A stretch of DNA of 64,000 nt from Sinonovacula constricta (taxonomy: Eukaryota > Mollusca > Bivalvia > Cardiida > Solecurtidae), in contig CM017567.1 in NCBI GenBank assembly GCA_007844125.1, positions 43,421,562 through 43,485,561 of the forward strand, read 5' to 3'. The notes below the pieces were generated by a model. The model was not told where the DNA came from, ran no database searches, and saw only the letters and a program-made list of their open reading frames with translations. This document shows positions 59,480 to 64,000 of this stretch, one piece after another (the first letter of the stretch is position 1; each line of letters opens with the position of its first letter). Position numbers and translations under genes: made by a program.

Positions 59480-60120
59480 GACGTTACTGCGTGAGATGGG
59501 GCTCTACTGCGTAAGAAGGGGACCTTACTGCGCGGGATGGGACCTTACTGCGTGAGATGGGACTTTCCTACGTGAGATTCGGCTCTAGAACGTAAGATGG
59601 GACTCTACGACATAAAATGGGGCCTTACTACGTCAGATGGGACGTTGATGCGTGAGATGGGGCCTTACTGCGTGAGATGGAAAGCTTCTACGTCAGATGG
59701 GACCTTACTGCGTGAGATGGAACCTTACTGCGTGGAATGGGGCTTTACCGCGTGAGATGGAACGTTTCTACGTGAGATGGGACCTTACTGCCTGAGATGG
59801 AACGCTTCTGCGTGAGATAGGACTTTACTGCCTGAGATGGAACGCCTCTACGTGAGATGGGACCTTACTGCGTGAGATGGGACGTTACTGCGTGAGATGG
59901 GACTCTCCTACGTGAGTTTCGGCTATAGAACGTAAGATGGGACTCAACTACATAAAATGGGGCCTTCCTACATCAGACGGGACGTTACTGCGTGAGATGG
60001 GGTCTTACTGCGTGAGATGTGACTCTATTACCTGAGATTCGACTTTACTACGTGAGATTGGTCCTTACTGCGTGAGATGGGAAGTTACTGAGTAAGATGG
60101 GACTTTACTATGTGAGATTT
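59480..60120 (-). repeat. 20-bp satellite array, right, inverted
   Basis: Units close to gttactgcgtgagatgggac, the reverse complement of the left array. The two arrays lie 6.4 kb apart, facing each other around a block of decayed retroelements. Confidence 0.9.
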
Positions 60121-60186
60121 AAGGATTTAAGCATTTAAGGTGATAAGTACAAACATATAGCCACAAAGAAAATGTTAGGCTGCTGT

Positions 60187-60218
60187 AGTACTGCTGCTAC
60201 TTCAACTGCTGCTGCTGA

Positions 60219-60261
<43 letters not shown>

Positions 60262-60418
60262 GCTGCTGCTGCTACTACTACTACTACTACTTCTACTACT
60301 GCTACTATTACTACAACTACTACTGCTACTAATACTACTACTTCTACTACTGCTGCTGCTACTACTACTACTACCACTACTATTACTACTACTTCTACTA
60401 CTACTACTACTACAACTG

Positions 60419-60450
<32 letters not shown>

Positions 60451-60490
60451 TCTTTTTCTTCTTCTTCTTTTTCTTCTTCTTCTTCTTTTG
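60187..60490. repeat. (ACT)n/(CTT)n trinucleotide tract
   Basis: About 300 bp of ACT with GCT and TTC variants. Poly-Thr and poly-Ser/Val frames over it on both strands are artefacts. Confidence 0.95.
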
Positions 60491-60602
60491 CTATTACTGC
60501 TGCCGCTGTACAATTCTTCTATTCGTCTACTGTATCGGACAATGAATGTTTCCCTACAATACCGGTTACTATCTTCTCACCGAGACTGTGCTGGAGGACA
60601 GT

Positions 60603-60615
60603 GGGGGGGGGGGGG
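60603..60615 (+). repeat. Run of 13 G
   Basis: Homopolymer tract within unique sequence after the trinucleotide repeat. The overlapping ORFs have no recognisable content. Confidence 0.9.
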
Positions 60616-60867
60616 AACGTACACAATCCTTGAAGGCGAATCCCAGAAGACGACCAAGGTTCTTGTTAGTAATGCAGGATACGCGTCTGGCATCGAGGTC
60701 TCTACAATTAATACTGATTATGTTAATACAATGTGTTATATTTTTTATCCAGCTATAGCTTCCAGCTACGTCCGTCGCCAGTAGCTGGAAAACCCAACCT
60801 TCACATCCAGGACTGGTCTGTGTTTCGGCTAAATATCCGAACAAACAATGACGTCGAATGTATATGA

Positions 60868-61012
60868 AATACTACGTCAGCGTGCGATCCACTGAGCCGG
60901 ATTGTTTGAGTTGGCTGTGTAATGCCCGGATTGCGCGAGAGGCGTACAATCCGGGTATTGCACAGCCACCAAGAACAATCTGGCTCGGCGGATCGCACGC
61001 TGACGTAGTATT
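60868..61012. mobile_element. 145-bp foldback (MITE-like) element
   Basis: Arms of about 65 bp starting aatactacgtcagcgtgcga and ending with its complement at 61012, around a 13-bp centre cgcgagaggcgta. A few mismatches (for example ccggattgtt against aacaatctgg). It would form a long hairpin. No target duplication is clear. Confidence 0.8.
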
Positions 61013-61154
61013 CCTTTTATTATATACCTTTAATAAATACTGAACATTTTTTCTCAACCATAAATACATCTACCGGCTGGTACCGCTTCTATGACGAGAG
61101 GCGGAATTGGCGAAGATCGCGGTGGACACCGAGACCTTGCAAGAGGAAGACCAG

Positions 61155-61161
61155 CCCCCCC

Positions 61162-61193
<32 letters not shown>
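61155..61193 (+). repeat. C-rich homopolymer, about 39 bp
   Basis: Nearly pure C with one T at 61162. It encodes poly-Pro only as an artefact. Confidence 0.9.
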
Positions 61194-61194
<1 letters not shown>

Positions 61195-61788
61195 TTCCGA
61201 GGTGATAAATCTTAGGCTAACTTCTTACTGGAAAAAGAAGTTCACGGACGACGGGGTCATGACATGCAGCGCATTCCTACTGAAGGTCGACCACATGTAC
61301 GGATTCCGCGCCTGAGTGTCCTTTCGAAAGATTCCCTGTCTGAGTATCCTTTGACAGATTCCGCGTCTGAGTATCCTTTTGACACATTCCAGTATATCAT
61401 GGTCTTCCTTCCTATTTTTAGCAAATACCAGGCTATGTTAAATTGACCACGATTTAAAATTATAATTAAAGTTTACTTATTTTATTTTACATGAAGTTTT
61501 AATTCAATATCCTGATAAAATTGGCGTGTATTATTTATTATTTACTTTATTCTGTTCCAAACATTAACTGCACCATCGTCGGGCCCCAAACCCCGAGTGA
61601 GACAGCAAGAGGGGTGTTTGAATATTAATTGCTGTGTTATTTACATACTGAGAATGTATTTTTATAAACATATATGTCTAAAAATGTCTAACACATAATT
61701 AACTGCGATGTCGCCTGAACGCACGAACGCTAACGAACGGTTTCTGCTTCTTAATTATTCATTAACTAAATCGGCATTTAACGTTATA
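61195..61788. other. Gene-free stretch before the composite element
   Basis: Short imperfect repeats of gattccgcctgagtatcctt type at 61300-61380; otherwise AT-rich. Nothing supported. Confidence 0.35.
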
Positions 61789-62111
61789 TAATATGTTTGG
61801 GATGGGATGTGTGGGATTAGCCGGCATTTTTGCCGATACTGCGCAGGGACATTTCTATCATTATAGCACAGGGTTGCAAGATACAGCATTAAATGCTGCT
61901 GCTATCTCCATCATCAGGTGGGTGCCATATTCATCGGACGTTTCGGCACTAACCCACAACGTCCTCCTATGGTGTGCCGACCGGAGTTGATCAGATTCCG
62001 GCCTGGAGATAGTATGCTTTTGCTACTCTGTCTCATCTGCCAAATTTTGGTGGCTGACTACTTCTCTGCACTGTGGCCACCAAACCACTGTTCCTCCCTT
62101 TTTCCCCCAAT

Positions 62112-63097
62112 CTACAGTGAGGCGCCTTCTGTTTCTCGGGCAATAGCCGATAAGGCTCTCTTCCGGGATTGTCCAGTAATCCCAAGTCGGCTGAAAGTGC
62201 GCCACAGTGACTGGGCTGGAAATCCTCTGCAGCATACCTCCACTGGAAAACACCATGCCTTCCAACCTCTTTCAACACAACTCTCTGTGAGAGCCTGATA
62301 CTTTGTGAGTTTTCTTTCGAAGCTCTCCTCAATTCTCTCTTCCCATGCTACTGTCAGTTCAACCAAGGCTACTTGTTTGGTTGAAAGTGACCACATAACC
62401 ATGTCTGGTCTCAGGTTGGTCACGGTGATCTCTTGTGGAAATTTGAGTTGGCTCTTCAGGTCTACCTCCAGTTTCCAGTCACTGGCAGTGCCTAGGATTC
62501 CACTCGGACTTTTTGCTCCTTTGCCCTCTTGCCCTGCTTTGACAAAGGAAATGAGTGAAGTGCCTTTGCTGACTGTCTTCTGTGCACGTCTTGCCTGGTC
62601 TACGTGTTCTGCTATGGATGACAGTACCTTGTCGTGGTGCCATCTGTATCTGCCATCTGACAATACTGTCCTGCACGAACTCAGCACATGCTCCAGGTTC
62701 GCTGGGCGGCCACACAGTTTGCAGTCTGGACTCTCGGATAGGCCCCAAATCTTAAGATTTGTTGGGCTTGGAAGCACATCGTAGACAGACTTTAGTAGAA
62801 AAATAAGTCTGTCGCCTCCCATGGTCCAGATGTCATTCCATGTCAACTTTCTTTGCTGTGCGCCCTCCCGGTTAAGCCATTCCCCTGCTTCTTGAGGGTT
62901 ACAGCCTTAGTGAGCCTGGTTTCCTCTTCCATTCGGCGGATTTCATCCTGCACTAGGGTATGGCGTTCTTTTTCACTGACTTTGCTCCAACGTGAACGTG
63001 TAATGTACCCATACCCCAACCTGCCTTGTGCAACACTTCCCACGATGTCGCTGTGCCGACTTATGAGGTGCTCAGGGACTAAACCCGGCCGGTCCAT
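62112..63097 (-). pseudogene. REL-type LINE C terminus: CCHC zinc finger and endonuclease
   Basis: Two frames: 63097 to about 62888 (VPEHLISRHSDIVG, GRLGYGYI), then after a one-base break the 244-codon frame ending at 62112 (ATG at 62846, open upstream as AGEWLNREGAQQ). In the long frame, C42-x2-C45-x7-H53-x4-C58 is the CCHC finger of R2-like LINEs. RPD (146-148) and E163 in VALVELTV are the restriction-like endonuclease core, followed by YQALTESCVERGWKAWCFPVEV and LGITGQSRKRA. In this family the endonuclease nicks the target DNA for reverse transcription. Catalytic residues are intact, but the frame break and absence of RT make it non-autonomous. Confidence 0.8.
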
Positions 63098-63268
63098 TAT
63101 ACTGACAACGACGAGTCAGGCGTAATGCTGTCCTATTAACCCCGAGCGTTAGGAGGGAAGCCACTACTACCAACTTTAAAGTCTTTGGTTTGACCCGGCC
63201 GGGGTTCGAACCCACGACCTCCCGATCCGCAAGCCGACTCTCTACCACCTGAGCTATTGCGGCCGGTC
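63059..63268 (-). repeat. tRNA-derived head and body of the composite element
   Basis: Reverse complement: A box tagctcaggtggtagaga, B box gggttcgaacccc, then body agactttaaagttggtagta to cacctcataagt. Nearly identical to the SINE copies. Contains RNA polymerase III promoter boxes at tRNA spacing. Confidence 0.85.
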
Positions 63269-63279
63269 TAATATGTTTG

Positions 63280-64000
63280 TATAGAATATAAGATAAAATA
63301 TTATACATAACAACACATAATATATTATATAAATCAGCATTTAACATAATATGAGACGTGTGCATATAATATCAAATATTTAAACATAACAACACATACT
63401 TCATAGGCCTACGGGCCTTTGTGGTACGGGCCTTTCGGGTCCAGGCCGTTTTGGTCCTGGGCCGTTTTGGTGTTGGGCTTTTTCGGATTTGGGCCTTTTT
63501 GACCCTGCTTCGGCTATATAAATACAAGCCTAGGCCTCTTTGATTTTCACACCTAAGTGTCACCTGGTCAGCAATTTCTTTCTTTGTTTAATTTTGTTTA
63601 AATGGTTATCTTTTTCCCTATATGTTTAACTGGTCAGCTTAATCCGTCAGCTTTGTATACCGACCCCAATTTTTGCAACAGTGCGGTTAAATGTATATCA
63701 AGAACAGTTATTATGGGAATGCTATAATGCCTTATGTTCAATTTATTGACCATAATAATTCAGATTCATTCATTAAAATCCATTTATATATTTATCAAGA
63801 AAAATGAAACCTTATTATGAAAATAACTGAGAGAAAGACAGAGGCCTAGCGAGTTTAAATATGTTATCAAATTCGTGTTTGTGCAATGTATACTTGTGTG
63901 GGAAAATATATAATAAATTATATGAGACATCATTCGACTTTCATGTCACCAAGTTTATTTTTAAGTTTCATATATTCGTTGTTTTAAGTGACATATACAT
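63280..64000. other. Right edge
   Basis: AT-rich. A G/C/T patch at 63408-63515 repeats gggcctttNgg and ggNccgttttggt units (short degenerate tandem). No gene seen. Confidence 0.35.

Larger units (their letters stand above)
61800..63268 (-). mobile_element. SINE-LINE composite with REL endonuclease
   Basis: Flanked by an 11-bp duplication TAATATGTTTG (61789-61799 and 63269-63279), so mobilised as one unit or with a later insertion. Minus strand: tRNA-like SINE head and body (63059-63268), a 1.18-kb segment with the C terminus of an REL-type LINE (61874-63058), then the SINE tail (61816-61873, ending aatgccggctaat) and 16 more bases. Head and tail match the SINEs at 25932 and 28614 up to the exact junction. 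No RT motif is present, so it would depend on a partner LINE. Confidence 0.75.

Noticed and set aside
60135..60633. Poly-Thr, poly-Ser and poly-Val ORFs
   Set aside because: Frames of an ACT/CTT trinucleotide tract.
62305..62784. 159-codon plus-strand ORF
   Set aside because: Antisense to the REL LINE frame with its CCHC finger and endonuclease residues.

Overview
This is a eukaryotic, AT-rich, intron- and repeat-dense window. The repeats point to a bivalve mollusc: a Pearl-like element (about 146-bp core repeats, an ACGG microsatellite and a terminal hairpin), V-SINE-like tRNA-derived elements ending in the GTCCACTTGAAG/ATTTCAGTTATCTGG region, a dispersed family bounded by GCTCACCTGAG and CTCAGGTGAGC, and molluscan-type Ty3/Gypsy and non-LTR retroelements. 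The species cannot be named from sequence alone.

The left half (about 1-34.8 kb) is mostly one minus-strand gene. Its exons at 32.9, 22.1, 21.3, 20.1, 14.0, 6.2 and 1.35 kb join in phase to encode an N-terminal UBA domain, a charged middle region and a C-terminal UBX domain with the FPR motif. This is the layout and length of UBXN1/SAKS1, a p97/VCP and ubiquitin adaptor. A probable 5'-UTR exon lies at 34.8 kb, and the last residues lie beyond the left edge. Its introns carry most of the repeats: a 5.7-kb, 19-21-bp minisatellite (6.7-12.4 kb) broken by a 590-bp TIR element; a 20-bp minisatellite (14.4-15.2 kb); the Pearl-like element; a hAT-like element (23.5-24.6 kb); a 1.15-kb TIR element (30.8-32.0 kb); and several SINEs. 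A plus-strand terminal exon at 27.5 kb may belong to a nested gene.

From 35 to 46 kb there are a non-LTR RT relic (35.5 kb), a decayed REL-endonuclease LINE carrying a 33-bp minisatellite (36.9-37.7 kb), a two-exon minus-strand gene for an 87-residue protein I do not recognise (40.2-41.9 kb), and a broken HIRAN-like coding region (44.5-45.0 kb). The intron of the small gene holds a 350-bp TRIM-like LTR element whose LTRs contain a tRNA-Thr-like sequence.

From 46.8 to 52.3 kb a minus-strand Ty3/Gypsy element has one LTR, a PBS, gag, a canonical UUUAAAC -1 frameshift site with a hairpin, and pol. It is defective: two frameshifts, an in-frame loss of the start of RT, and no second LTR. Beyond it lie two arrays of the same 20-bp satellite in opposite orientation (52.3-53.0 and 59.5-60.1 kb). 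They enclose a second, heavily deleted Gypsy element and a truncated APE-type LINE.

The right end (60.2-63.3 kb) has a trinucleotide tract, a 145-bp foldback element, and a 1.47-kb unit with an 11-bp target-site duplication. In that unit a tRNA-like SINE head and SINE tail flank the C-terminal zinc finger and REL endonuclease of a LINE. Two ordinary SINEs at 25.9 and 28.6 kb are the same unit without the coding segment. No prokaryotic features, rRNA genes or CRISPR arrays were seen.
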